Shown piece after piece: positions 15,989 through 24,522 of a stretch of 64,000 nt of DNA (positions are counted from its first letter, which is position 1; every line of letters begins with the position of its first letter). The stretch comes from Actinomadura nitritigenes (GTDB taxonomy: Bacteria > Actinomycetota > Actinomycetes > Streptosporangiales > Streptosporangiaceae): NCBI RefSeq assembly GCF_017573545.1, contig NZ_JAGEOK010000026.1:96288-160287 (forward strand), read 5' to 3'. Both the position numbers and the translations under genes were made by a program. A model generated the notes under the pieces. That model did not search any database, was not told where the DNA came from, and saw only the letters and a program-made list of their open reading frames with translations.

Positions 15989-16957
15989 GTGACCTCACTA
16001 ATGAAGGGCGTCCTGCGCGGCATGGCGGCCGGCGCCGCGGGGACGACCGCGCTCAACGCGACGACCGAAGCGGACATGGCGATACGGGGCCGCCCGGCGA
16101 GCGGGACGCCGACCGCCGTCGCCGGCGCGCTGACCGACCGCGCCGGAGTGCGCCTGCCCGGCGGCGAGCTGGAGCAAGCGAACCGGCTGGAGGGCCTCGG
16201 CGCGCTCAGCGGCACCTTCACCGGGATGGCGGTCGGCGCGGTGGCCGGAGCGCTGCGCGCCGCCGGGATCCGGCTGCCCGCCGTCATCGGCGGGCCGCTG
16301 CTGGGCGCGGCGGCGATGGCGGCCTCCGACCTGCCGATCGCCCGGCTGGGGATCTCCGATCCGCGCGCCTGGACCGGGACGGACTGGGCGTCCGACGCGA
16401 TCCCGCACCTCGTGTACGGGATCACGACGCACTCCGCGCTCCGTGCGATGTTCCGCGCCGACGAGGAGCGCATGGCCCTCCGGCAGCCGGCGCCCGACCG
16501 CCCGTCCCGCGGCGCCCTGATGCGGGCCGCCGCGCTCGGCGCGGCCACCGGCTGCCGCAGCTCCGCCGGGCTCAGCGCGCTGGCGCTGCGCTCGCGCCGC
16601 TACTACCCGGGGCTGTCCGGACGGCTCTCCCATCCCGCCGTCAAGGCGCTGAACGGCCTGTTCACGGTGGCCGAGATGGGGATCGACAAGCTCCCGTCCG
16701 TCCCGCCGCGGACCTCGCCCCAGGGCCTGGCGCCCCGGGTGGCGCTCGCGGCGGTCGCGGCCCGCGCCATGGCGCGCCGCGACGGCATCCGCAGCGGGCC
16801 GCCCGTGGTGCTCGCCGCCGCCGCGGCCACCGCGAGCGCGGCGGCCGGCGTCCGGCTGCGCGCGGCGGCCGCCGACCGGATGGGCTCCGACCTGCCCGGC
16901 GCCCTCGCTGAGGACGCCACCGCGGCGCTGCTCGGCCAGGTGGGCGCCGCGCGCTGA
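15989..16957 (+). CDS. putative membrane protein, DUF1440/DUF4126-like halves
   Basis: 322 residues, Ala/Gly-rich with several weak hydrophobic helices. The N-terminal half (KGVLRGMAAGAAGTTALNAT, later VIGGPLLGAAAMAASDLP and HLVYGITTHSALRAMF) resembles DUF1440-type membrane proteins. The C-terminal half (GCRSSAGLSALALRSRRYYP, then DKLPSVPPRTSPQGLAPRVA) resembles DUF4126-like proteins, whose DKLP-PPRT motif is recognisable. A fusion of the two is my interpretation, and neither family has a known function. The GTG at 15989-15991 is the most upstream plausible start; GGGGCGT immediately before it is weak, and an ATG five codons in is an alternative. Confidence 0.7.
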   Translation: MTSLMKGVLRGMAAGAAGTTALNATTEADMAIRGRPASGTPTAVAGALTDRAGVRLPGGELEQANRLEGLGALSGTFTGMAVGAVAGALRAAGIRLPAVIGGPLLGAAAMAASDLPIARLGISDPRAWTGTDWASDAIPHLVYGITTHSALRAMFRADEERMALRQPAPDRPSRGALMRAAALGAATGCRSSAGLSALALRSRRYYPGLSGRLSHPAVKALNGLFTVAEMGIDKLPSVPPRTSPQGLAPRVALAAVAARAMARRDGIRSGPPVVLAAAAATASAAAGVRLRAAAADRMGSDLPGALAEDATAALLGQVGAAR

Positions 16958-16999
16958 TAAAGTGGGACCGGACGAGTGATCCGCAGAGGGAGATCAGCA

Positions 17000-17036
17000 G
17001 TGGCAGGTGACGACGACATCTCCGGGTGATCCCGGA
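17000..17036 (+). promoter_or_regulatory. possible leader peptide and hairpin upstream of the ABC-F gene
   Basis: A nine-codon ORF (GTG 17000-17002 to TGA 17027-17029, VAGDDDISG) follows a GAGGGAGA sequence. Its stop lies in the loop of a perfect hairpin, TCCGGG-TGAT-CCCGGA (17021-17036). A second hairpin, CGGGCG-N9-CGCCCG (17115-17135), stands just before the ABC-F ribosome site. Short leader ORFs plus hairpins are a known mode of drug-induced control for ABC-F genes; here it is inferred. Confidence 0.35.
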
Positions 17037-17158
17037 AGTGATCGGCCACCGGTGCGCGCGGACGAGCGCCGCCGACGTGGCCGTGCCGTCGTCCATTCCC
17101 TTACCTGCCCCTGACGGGCGGCTCCGGTACGCCCGCCGCATCCCATGAGGTCCCTCAC

Positions 17159-18793
17159 GTGTCCGATGCCCGCATCATCTGCTCCGGCCTGTCCTTCTCC
17201 TGGCCCGGCGACGTCCCGGTGTTCCAGGACCTGTCGTTCACCCTCGGAGCCGGCCGCACCGGCCTCGTCGCGCCGAACGGCGCCGGCAAGAGCACGCTGC
17301 TGAAACTGATCGCCGGGGAGCACCGCCCGGCCGCCGGGACCGTCTCGGTCGAGGGCGTGCTCGGCTACCTGCCGCAGACGCTCCCGCTGGACGGCGACCT
17401 GACGGTCGCGGACGTCCTCGGCGTCGCCCCGGTGATCCGCGCGCTGGACGCCATCGAGTCCGGCGACGCCGCCGAGGAGCACTTCGCCGTGATCGGCGAC
17501 GACTGGGACATCGAGGAGCGCACCCGTGCCCAGCTCGACCGGCTGGGCCTCGGCGACGTCGCCCTGGACCGCCGGCTGGACACGCTCAGCGGCGGCCAGG
17601 TCGTCTCGCTCGGCCTGGCGGCGCAGCTGCTGAAGCGGCCGGACGTGCTGCTGCTCGACGAGCCGACCAACAACCTCGACATCGACGCGCGGCACCGGCT
17701 GTACGGCGTCCTGGAGGACTGGAACGGGTGCCTGCTGGTGGTGAGCCACGACCGGGCGCTGCTCGACCGGATGGACCGCATCGCCGAGCTGGAACGCGGC
17801 GAGATGCGCTTCTACGGCGGGAACTTCACCGCCTACGAGGAGGCGCTGCGGATCGAGCAGGAGGCCGCGGAGAAGGACGTCCGCAGCGCCGAGCAGGAGG
17901 TCAAGCGGGAGAAGCGCGAGATGCAGCAGGCCCGGGAGCGGGCGGCGCGCCGACAGAGCAACGCCGCGCGCAACCTCAAGGACGCGGGCCTGCCCAAGAT
18001 CCTCGCCGGTGCGCGCAAGGGGCGCGCCCAGGAGTCGGCCGGCAGGGCCGACGGGGCGCACGCCGCGCGGCTCGGCGACGCCCGCGCCCGGCTCCAGGAG
18101 GCGGAGCGCGCCCTGCGCGACGAGCAGGCGATCAGCCTGGAACTGCCCGCCACCTCCGTGCCCGCCGGGCGCACGGTGTTCCTCGGCGAGCGCATGCGGG
18201 TCCGCTACGGGGACCGGGCCGTCTTCGCCGAGCCCGGCGCGAGCCTGGAGATCCGCGGTCCCGAGCGGGTCGCGCTGATCGGCCCGAACGGCGCCGGCAA
18301 GTCGACCCTGCTCCGCCTGATCGGCGGCGACCTCTCCCCCGAGGGCGACGGGACGGCGCGGCGGGCCGACGGGCGCGTCGCGTACCTGTCGCAGCGCCTC
18401 GACCTGCTCGACCTGGACCGCACCGTGGCGGAGAACCTCGCCGCGTTCGCGCCGGGCGTGCCGGAGGCAGAGCGGATGAACCTGCTCGCCCGGTTCCTGT
18501 TCCGCGGCGCCCGCGCGCACCTGCGGGTCGGCGCGCTGTCCGGCGGGGAGCGGCTGCGCGCCACGCTCGCGTGCGTGCTGTGCGCCGAGCCGGCGCCGCA
18601 GCTGCTGCTCCTGGACGAGCCGACGAACAACCTCGACCTGGCGAGCGCCGCCTGGCTCGTCGGCGCGCTCAACGCCTACCAGGGCGCGTTCGTGGTGGTC
18701 AGCCACGACGAGCGGTTCCTTGCCGACGTGGGGGTGAACCGCTGGCTGCGGCTCGCCGAGGGCCGGCTGCTGGAGGCCGCGGCCCCCGCCTGA
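17159..18793 (+). CDS. ABC-F family ATPase
   Basis: 544 residues with two ATPase domains and no membrane part, the ABC-F layout. Domain 1 has Walker A APNGAGKSTLLKLIAG, signature LSGGQVVSLGLAAQLL and Walker B LLLDEPTNNLDIDARHRL. A charged linker of about 90 residues follows (EVKREKREMQQARERAARRQ). Domain 2 has Walker A GPNGAGKSTLLRLIGG, signature LSGGERLRATLACVL and LLLLDEPTNNLDLASAAWLV. Members act on the ribosome, either protecting it from antibiotics or as translation factors. The linker decides which, and I cannot tell here. The start is GTG 17159-17161 with GAGG upstream. It appears to be a single-gene unit with its own leader region. Confidence 0.92.
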   Translation: MSDARIICSGLSFSWPGDVPVFQDLSFTLGAGRTGLVAPNGAGKSTLLKLIAGEHRPAAGTVSVEGVLGYLPQTLPLDGDLTVADVLGVAPVIRALDAIESGDAAEEHFAVIGDDWDIEERTRAQLDRLGLGDVALDRRLDTLSGGQVVSLGLAAQLLKRPDVLLLDEPTNNLDIDARHRLYGVLEDWNGCLLVVSHDRALLDRMDRIAELERGEMRFYGGNFTAYEEALRIEQEAAEKDVRSAEQEVKREKREMQQARERAARRQSNAARNLKDAGLPKILAGARKGRAQESAGRADGAHAARLGDARARLQEAERALRDEQAISLELPATSVPAGRTVFLGERMRVRYGDRAVFAEPGASLEIRGPERVALIGPNGAGKSTLLRLIGGDLSPEGDGTARRADGRVAYLSQRLDLLDLDRTVAENLAAFAPGVPEAERMNLLARFLFRGARAHLRVGALSGGERLRATLACVLCAEPAPQLLLLDEPTNNLDLASAAWLVGALNAYQGAFVVVSHDERFLADVGVNRWLRLAEGRLLEAAAPA

Positions 18794-18893
18794 TCCGGAC
18801 CAGAGTGGGACATTCGGGATGAATGCCTCCACTGACCGGCGGGTATCGGGGTCCGCATGGCCGTGACCGTCTGAGCCGACCTTCGGGGGGATC

Positions 18894-19280
18894 ATGAAGG
18901 AGCACGAAATGGTGTCGGCCGTCCGCGAGACCGGGCGCATCGACACCGCCGACCACGCCGAGCGCGCGATCGAGGCCACGCTCGCGGTCCTCGGCGAGCG
19001 GCTGGCCGGCGGCCAGAGCCGCGATCTGGCCGCGCAGCTGCCGCCCGCGCTGGCCGAGGCGCTGCCGGAGGAGGGCCCCGGGCGGCGCTTCGGGCTGGAG
19101 GAGTTCTACGAGCGGGTCGCCGACACCGAGGGCACCCGGCCGCCGCAGGCCCGCCAGCACGCGCGGGCGGTGGTGGCCGCCGTCAAGGCGTCGGTCGAGC
19201 CGGGGCTGTTCGAGCACATCATGGCGCAGCTCCCGGACGACTACGACGACCTGCTCGGCACGCAGCCCGTCCAGCACTGA
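18894..19280 (+). CDS. DUF2267 domain-containing protein
   Basis: 128 residues matching DUF2267. The alpha-helical pattern HAERAIEATLAVLGERLAGG, SRDLAAQLPPALAEALPEE, FYERVADTEG and the C-terminal MAQLPDDYDDLLG are all characteristic. The function is unproven; related proteins occur in stress-response or envelope contexts in actinomycetes. The ATG at 18894-18896 follows a GGGGGG run that can serve as ribosome site. It is followed by a stem-loop at 19282-19335, so it is likely monocistronic. Confidence 0.88.
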   Translation: MKEHEMVSAVRETGRIDTADHAERAIEATLAVLGERLAGGQSRDLAAQLPPALAEALPEEGPGRRFGLEEFYERVADTEGTRPPQARQHARAVVAAVKASVEPGLFEHIMAQLPDDYDDLLGTQPVQH

Positions 19281-19281
19281 C

Positions 19282-19335
19282 CGCCGGGCGGCGGTGACCG
19301 GCAGGCACTGACCGGCCGGCACCTGCCGCCCGGCG
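19282..19335 (+). terminator. stem-loop after the DUF2267 gene
   Basis: CGCCGGGCGGC (19282-19292) and GCCGCCCGGCG (19325-19335) form a perfect 11-bp stem around a 32-nt loop that is itself self-complementary in part. It begins two bases after the stop. Confidence 0.45.
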
Positions 19336-19393
19336 CCGGCCGCTCCGCGTCCTCTACGATGCCGCGAGGGACCGAGGGGACGGGGGCGGCTCG

Positions 19394-20569
19394 ATGCGCG
19401 GGCAGGGCGGCACGCCGCGCGGGCGCGGCAGGACGCTGCCCGGGATCGTCGCGGCGGCGGTGGCGCTGACCCTCGGCGCCGACGCCTGGGTGCTCGCGAC
19501 GGGCCGGGCCGACGGCGGCGGGCATGAGCGGCCGCCCCGCGACCTGGTGTCGGTCGCCAAGGCCGGCGCGCCGGCGGTGCCGGCCGTCGCCCCGCTGACC
19601 CGCCGCTACACCCCGCACCTCCTGGTCGCCGGGCCCGCGCCGCTGCCGGAGCGGGCCCTCGCGCGTGCCCGGCGGCTCAAGGGGGTCACCGGGATGACCG
19701 TCGTGGACGCGGCCCGCGCGCAGGTCGGCGGGCACCGCGTCGGGCTGCTCGGCGTGGACCCGTCGTCGTTCCGGGCGTTCGCGCCCGAGGCGACCGCCGC
19801 GTCCGACCAGCTCTGGCGGACGGTGGCGTCCGGCGGGGCCGCCCTGTCGTTCGCCCTCGGGCAGGACGGCGCGTTCCCGCTCGGCACGGTCGTGCCGGCG
19901 GGGAGCAGCGCGCACCCGGGGCGGGTCCGGGTCGGCGCGTACGCGTCGCTCGGCATCGGCAGCGTCGACGCCGTCGTCTCGCACGCGCAGGCCCAGGCGC
20001 TCGGCATGCCCGACGGCAACGCCCTTCTGCTCAGCGCGCCCAGAACCGACATCCGCGCGCTGAGCCGGCGGCTGAAGCGGATCCTGCCGCGCGGGACGCG
20101 GATCGCCGCGCTGAACGCCCCGTCGTCACCCGGCAGGGCCGCGGCGCCGAAGAGCGCCCCGCGGATGACCGGCCGCCCGGACGGGGCGCCGCCTGCCCGC
20201 ACCCCGATCACCGGCAACCTGATGACCCCGACGATGCGCGCGGTGCTGCTGGAGGTCAACGGGATGTTCGGGCCGTTCCCGACGATCGGCTGCTACCGCT
20301 CCACCGGCGACCCGCAGGACCACGGCGACGGCCGCGCCTGCGACTTCATGGAGGGCACCGGCGGCCGGATGCCGAGCACGCCGGCGCGGCGGCACGGCGA
20401 CGAGGTCGCGGCGTACGCGGTCGCGAACGCGCGGCGGCTCGGCATTTCCTACGTGATCTGGAAACAGCACATCTGGAATGTGCGGGGCGGCGGATGGCGT
20501 CCAATGGCGGACCGGGGCGGCATCACCCAGAACCACTACGACCACGTGCACATCTCGGTGCTGCGGTAG
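19394..20569 (+). CDS. secreted protein with ARB_07466-like C-terminal domain
   Basis: 391 residues. The N-terminus has Arg residues and a hydrophobic core, GIVAAAVALTLGADAWVLAT (about residues 17-36), an uncleaved anchor or signal. A middle part (about 70-245) resembles an extracellular permease-like domain (RRLKGVTGMTVVDAARAQVG, GRVRVGAYASLGIGSVDAVV). The C-terminal 130 residues carry a domain common in mycobacterial and actinomycete secreted proteins, ARB_07466-like: FGPFPTIGCYRSTGDPQDHG, RACDFMEG, YVIWKQHIWN and NHYDHVHISVL, whose His/Asp pattern suggests a metal-dependent peptidase-like fold. Function is not established. It is convergent with the phosphatase gene, with only 18 bp between the stops. 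Confidence 0.8.
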   Translation: MRGQGGTPRGRGRTLPGIVAAAVALTLGADAWVLATGRADGGGHERPPRDLVSVAKAGAPAVPAVAPLTRRYTPHLLVAGPAPLPERALARARRLKGVTGMTVVDAARAQVGGHRVGLLGVDPSSFRAFAPEATAASDQLWRTVASGGAALSFALGQDGAFPLGTVVPAGSSAHPGRVRVGAYASLGIGSVDAVVSHAQAQALGMPDGNALLLSAPRTDIRALSRRLKRILPRGTRIAALNAPSSPGRAAAPKSAPRMTGRPDGAPPARTPITGNLMTPTMRAVLLEVNGMFGPFPTIGCYRSTGDPQDHGDGRACDFMEGTGGRMPSTPARRHGDEVAAYAVANARRLGISYVIWKQHIWNVRGGGWRPMADRGGITQNHYDHVHISVLR

Positions 20570-20587
20570 CGGCCGGGAAAGCCGCGG

Positions 20588-22591
20588 TCAGGGCAGTTCC
20601 TGCTCGCACCAGACGGATTTCCCGTCGGCGGTGCGGCGCACTCCCCAGCGTTGCGCGAGCCGCCCGACGACGTGCAGCCCGCGGCCCGTCTCCGGCATGT
20701 CGCCTTCGTCGTCCTGGGGCCGGACGCGCGGGCGGCCGTCGGAGGAGTCGAACACCTCGCACACCAGCCCGCCCTCGCGGACCAGCCGCAGGCCGACGCG
20801 GCCGCCGGCGTGCCGGATCGCGTTGGTGACCAGCTCGGACACCATCAGGACGGTGGAGTCGGCCAGCTCGTCCAGGCCCCAGCCCGCGAGGCGGTCGCGG
20901 ACCAGGCCCCGGGCCCGCCGCACGGCGGCCGGCTCGGCGGGCAGCTCCCAGGTGGCGTGGTGGTCCTCGGGGATCCGGCACAGCCGCGCCACCAGCATCG
21001 CGATGTCATCGCGGTGCTGGTCGTCGTAGACGCCGTCGAGCGCGTCCTGGCACAGGTCCCGGAGGGGCCGGGACGCCGCGCCGGGCCCGAAGGTGCGCTG
21101 CAGCCGGGCGAGGCCGTCGTCGATGTCGCGGGCCCGGTTCTCCACGAGCCCGTCGGTGTACAGGAACAGCAGCGTCCCGTCCTCGACGGTGAACTCGCGG
21201 CTGACGATCGGGCCGTCGCCGCCGACGCCGAGCGGCGGTGCGGGCGGCACCGCCAGGAAGTGCGACGCGGCACCGGGCGGCGCCAGCAGCGGCGGCAGGT
21301 GGCCCGCGCTGGCGACCTCGCACCGGCCGCTGACCGCGTCGTACACGACGTAGGCGCAGGTCGCGAAGTGCGGTTCGCGGTCTCCGAGGGTCCGCATCAG
21401 CGAGTCCAGCCGCTCGAGCGCCTCGGCGGGCGGCAGGTCCAGCTCGGCGAGGGTCTGGATCGAGGTGCGCAGCCGCCCCATCGTGACGGCCGCCTTCACC
21501 CCGTGCCCGGCGACGTCGCCGACGACGAGCGCGACCCGCGCGCCCGGCAGCGCGATCGACTCGTACCAGTCGCCGCCGACCTCGATGAGCCGGCTGCCGG
21601 GCAGGTACCGGTGGTGCACCTCGATCGGGGACGGCGCCGACAGCCCGGTCGGCAGCAGGCTGCGCTGCAGGGTCAGCGCGGTCGCCCGCTCCAGCGAGTA
21701 CTGCCGGGCGCTCTCCACATAGCCGGACGCGCGGGCGGCGAACTCCATCCCGATCTCGATGTCGTAGCGGTCGAACGGGCGGTGCGCGGCGTTGCGGACG
21801 CAGACGAAGAGTCCGAGCACCCCCGCCGCCGACATGATCGGCAGCAGCAGCAGCGACGAGCCCTTGAGCAGGTCCGCGACCGGCGGGCGGTGCCAGACCT
21901 CGGCGAGCCGCGCCGCGCCCTCGCCGCCGAGCGCGGTCAGCTCCGGCTCGCCCGCCTCCATGCACCGCGCGTACGGGGTGCCCGCCGGGTAGATGACGGA
22001 CTCGCCGGTCGGGAACGCCGCGTCCCAGGCGGGGTCGCCGTCGTCGAAACCGATCGCCATCCGGCGCAGCGGGGGCCCGGTCGGGCCGGCGGGCGCCTCC
22101 TCGGCGTCGAGATGGCTTTCCAGCAGCATCAGCGCGCCGGAATTGCAGAAGTGCGGGATGAGGACGTCCATCAGCCCGCGCGCCAGCAGTTCCAGGTCGA
22201 GGGTGGAGCCGATGCGGGGTAAGCCGTCGTCCAGCAGCGCCCGGCGGATGACGGCGGGGTCGACGAACCGGTCGGCGAGCGGCACCGGGACCCGGATGAC
22301 CGCGAGGGCGGCGAGGCCGCCGGGCTCGCCGCCGTACATCGGGTGGACGGTGACCACCGCGTCGAGGGTGGCGCCGCCGGAGGTCTCGACGGCCAGCATC
22401 GCGGTGCGCTCCCGCCCGTGCTTCACCGCCTCCAGCAGCGGCTCGCGCGCGCCGGGGATCACCTCGTCGATGCAGGCGCCCAGGAGGCCGTCCGGATTCG
22501 CGGAGAGAACGGCGGCGGCGTTCCGCTCGGACTGGAGTATTCTCCCCGAGGAATCCGTGCCGAGAATGAGAATTCGGGTGGACGACTCCAT
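20588..22591 (-). CDS. PAS/GAF-PP2C (SpoIIE) phosphatase with C-terminal HATPase
   Basis: 667 residues: a PAS-like region (1-120: LILGTDSSGRILQSERNAAA), a GAF-like region (about 165-300: LLLLPIMSAAGVLGLFVCVR), a SpoIIE/PP2C domain (about 320-530: RLIEVGGDWYESIALPGARV, VVGDVAGHGVKAAVTMGRLR, LFLYTDGLVENRARDIDDGL, DDIAMLVARL) and an HATPase_c anti-sigma-type domain (about 545-665: LMVSELVTNAIRHAGG, ETGRGLHVVGRLAQRWGVR). This matches RsbU-type regulators that dephosphorylate anti-anti-sigma factors, with a built-in RsbW-like module. The start may instead be ATG 22607-22609, six residues upstream; neither has a strong ribosome site. It is monocistronic. Confidence 0.9.
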   Translation of the reverse strand: MESSTRILILGTDSSGRILQSERNAAAVLSANPDGLLGACIDEVIPGAREPLLEAVKHGRERTAMLAVETSGGATLDAVVTVHPMYGGEPGGLAALAVIRVPVPLADRFVDPAVIRRALLDDGLPRIGSTLDLELLARGLMDVLIPHFCNSGALMLLESHLDAEEAPAGPTGPPLRRMAIGFDDGDPAWDAAFPTGESVIYPAGTPYARCMEAGEPELTALGGEGAARLAEVWHRPPVADLLKGSSLLLLPIMSAAGVLGLFVCVRNAAHRPFDRYDIEIGMEFAARASGYVESARQYSLERATALTLQRSLLPTGLSAPSPIEVHHRYLPGSRLIEVGGDWYESIALPGARVALVVGDVAGHGVKAAVTMGRLRTSIQTLAELDLPPAEALERLDSLMRTLGDREPHFATCAYVVYDAVSGRCEVASAGHLPPLLAPPGAASHFLAVPPAPPLGVGGDGPIVSREFTVEDGTLLFLYTDGLVENRARDIDDGLARLQRTFGPGAASRPLRDLCQDALDGVYDDQHRDDIAMLVARLCRIPEDHHATWELPAEPAAVRRARGLVRDRLAGWGLDELADSTVLMVSELVTNAIRHAGGRVGLRLVREGGLVCEVFDSSDGRPRVRPQDDEGDMPETGRGLHVVGRLAQRWGVRRTADGKSVWCEQELP

Positions 22592-22770
22592 CGCTCGATT
22601 ATGGGACATGGCGCCGCCGGATGGAGCCGATACGGCATGGGAGATCGGTCCGGAATTCCGTTCCGGCGGGCCGCCGCCCGCCGGCCGCGAATGGGCTCCG
22701 CGGGCGGACGGCGAGCGACCCGCTCGGCACGGCCGTCCTCCGGTTCCGGACCGGCGGACGGGGGCGCCGG

Positions 22771-23544
22771 TCAGCGGCGCGGCCACCGTTCGTCGAGGTA
22801 CTCCTGCCAGGTCCGCTTTCCGGTCCTGCGGTCCGGGGCGAGGTGGTGCCCCTCCTTGAAGCCGCGCGCCGTCTTGCCGAACAGCGGGAGCGGCAGCCGC
22901 AGACCGCGCCTGCCGCGCGCCCGCAGGTAGGCGCGGGCCATGTCCTCGAGCGTGAGCACCTCGGGGCCGCCCATGTCGTCGACGCGCCGGGCGGGCCCCG
23001 GCGCGAGCGCCAGGTCGGCCAGCCGCCCGGCGACCTCGTCCGCGTCGACCGGCTGGATCCGCAGCCCGGACGGCAGCGGCATGAGCCCGGGGACCTTGGT
23101 GAGGGCGTCCAGCACCATCGCGGGAAGCGTGTGGAACTGGGTCGCCCGCAGGATGGTGTAGGGCAGCCCCGAGTCCTCGATGAGCCGTTCCACCTCGTGC
23201 TTGATCCGGTAGTAGGGGTACGGGATCTTGTCGACGCCGACGATCGAGATGTAGACCAGGTGCGGCGCGCCCTGCTTCCACGCCGCGTCGACGAGGTTCC
23301 GGGCGGCGGTCAGGTCGTCCTTGTAGTGCCGCCAGTCGCTGGCGCAGTGCACGATGGTGTCGGCGCCGTCGAGGGCCGCGCCGAGCCCGTCTCCCGTCTT
23401 GAGGTCCGCCTGATGCCAGGTCACGCCGTTCTCCGACGTCCTGGAGCGCCGGCTCAGCGCGCGCACGTCGGCGGCGTCGGCCGCCGCCAGCCTGCGGGTC
23501 AGGGGCGCGCCGAGCGTCCCGCTCGCCCCGGTCACGATGATCAT
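22771..23544 (-). CDS. NmrA-like NAD(P)-binding reductase/epimerase
   Basis: 257-residue atypical short-chain dehydrogenase. The dinucleotide motif is MIIVTGASGTLGAPLTRRLA. Other family features are DTIVHCASDW, the YISIVGVDKIPYPYYRIKHE block carrying a Tyr-x-x-x-Lys-like pattern, and LPYTILRATQFHTLPAMVLD. It begins 18 bp after the ECF41 sigma gene on the same strand. ECF41 sigma factors are typically linked to genes for carboxymuconolactone decarboxylases, oxidoreductases or epimerases, and this gene fills that place. Its substrate is unknown. Confidence 0.88.
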   Translation of the reverse strand: MIIVTGASGTLGAPLTRRLAAADAADVRALSRRSRTSENGVTWHQADLKTGDGLGAALDGADTIVHCASDWRHYKDDLTAARNLVDAAWKQGAPHLVYISIVGVDKIPYPYYRIKHEVERLIEDSGLPYTILRATQFHTLPAMVLDALTKVPGLMPLPSGLRIQPVDADEVAGRLADLALAPGPARRVDDMGGPEVLTLEDMARAYLRARGRRGLRLPLPLFGKTARGFKEGHHLAPDRRTGKRTWQEYLDERWPRR

Positions 23545-23562
23545 TGGCTCCTCCTTCGTCCG

Positions 23563-24522
23563 CTAAGAGGGACCGGGCAGTCTCCCAGAGCGTGACAGCG
23601 CGCGGGCAGCGAATGCGAGCTTGTCCGGATTGAGCACGGCGTGCACGGCGGTGACCCGGTCCCCGGACGCCTCCAGCACGGCGATCATGGTGAGCTCCCC
23701 GTCCACCCGGACGACCAGCGCCGGGACGCCGTTGACCTCCTCGACCGACGGTTCGAGCGACGTCCCCGGCCGGTCCACCACGCGGCGGGCGACGCCGGCG
23801 AAGAAGCGCGCCGCCGGGACCCGCCCGGTGATGGCGTTGCGGGCCGCGGAGACCTTGCCGCCGCCGTCGGACCAGGCGACGACGTCCTCGGCCAGGATCG
23901 CCTCGAGCCCGGCCAGGTCGCCGCGGATCGCCGCGTCCAGGAACCGCTCGACGAGCCGCCGCCACCGTTCGCCCGGCGGGGCGAACCGCCGTTCGGCGGA
24001 CGCGACGCGCTGCCGGGCGCGCCGGTGCAGCTGGCGGCTCGCGGTCTCGGTCACGTCCAGCACCCCGGCGATGTCGCGGTGCCGGTACCCGAACGCCTCC
24101 CGCAGCACGAAGACCGCGCGCTCGGCCGGGGTGAGCGACTCCATCAGCGTCAGCAGGGCCAGCGACACCGAGTCGCGCTGCTCGGCGGTCTCCAGCGGCC
24201 CGAGGACCCGCGCGCCGAGCCCGTCCGCGCCGGCGGGCACCGGCTCGGGCAGCCACGGCCCGGTGTAGGTCTCGCGGCGCGCCCGCGCCGAGGCGAGCCG
24301 GTTGAGGCACAGGTTCGTGACGACCTTGATCAGCCAGGCGCGGGGCTCCTCGACGGCCGCCCGGTCCGTCCCGCTCCAGCGCAGGTAGGCGTCCTGCACC
24401 GCGTCCTCGGCCTCCTGCACCTCGCCGAGCATCCGGTACGCCAGGCCCGTCAGCCGGGGCCGCAGCTCCTCGAACGCCGCGAGGCCCGCCTCGTCCATCA
24501 GATCGGCTGCGCCGGCCTCCAT
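23563..24522 (-). CDS. ECF41 (SigJ-type) RNA polymerase sigma factor
   Basis: 319 residues. Sigma2 is near 20-85 (LAYRMLGEVQEAEDAVQDAY) and sigma4 near 125-175 (SLTPAERAVFVLREAFGYRH, then TETASRQLHRRARQRV). A SnoaL-like C-terminal extension covers about 185-310. The ECF41 hallmarks are all present: WLPEP (residues 90-94), DGGGK (219-223) and NPDKL (298-302). In this group the extension replaces a separate anti-sigma factor and regulates activity. The ATG at 24520-24522 directly follows the stop of the spermidine synthase-like gene, and the reductase gene follows. I found no clear ECF41-type TGTCACA promoter in the short gaps. Confidence 0.92.
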   Translation of the reverse strand: MEAGAADLMDEAGLAAFEELRPRLTGLAYRMLGEVQEAEDAVQDAYLRWSGTDRAAVEEPRAWLIKVVTNLCLNRLASARARRETYTGPWLPEPVPAGADGLGARVLGPLETAEQRDSVSLALLTLMESLTPAERAVFVLREAFGYRHRDIAGVLDVTETASRQLHRRARQRVASAERRFAPPGERWRRLVERFLDAAIRGDLAGLEAILAEDVVAWSDGGGKVSAARNAITGRVPAARFFAGVARRVVDRPGTSLEPSVEEVNGVPALVVRVDGELTMIAVLEASGDRVTAVHAVLNPDKLAFAARALSRSGRLPGPS

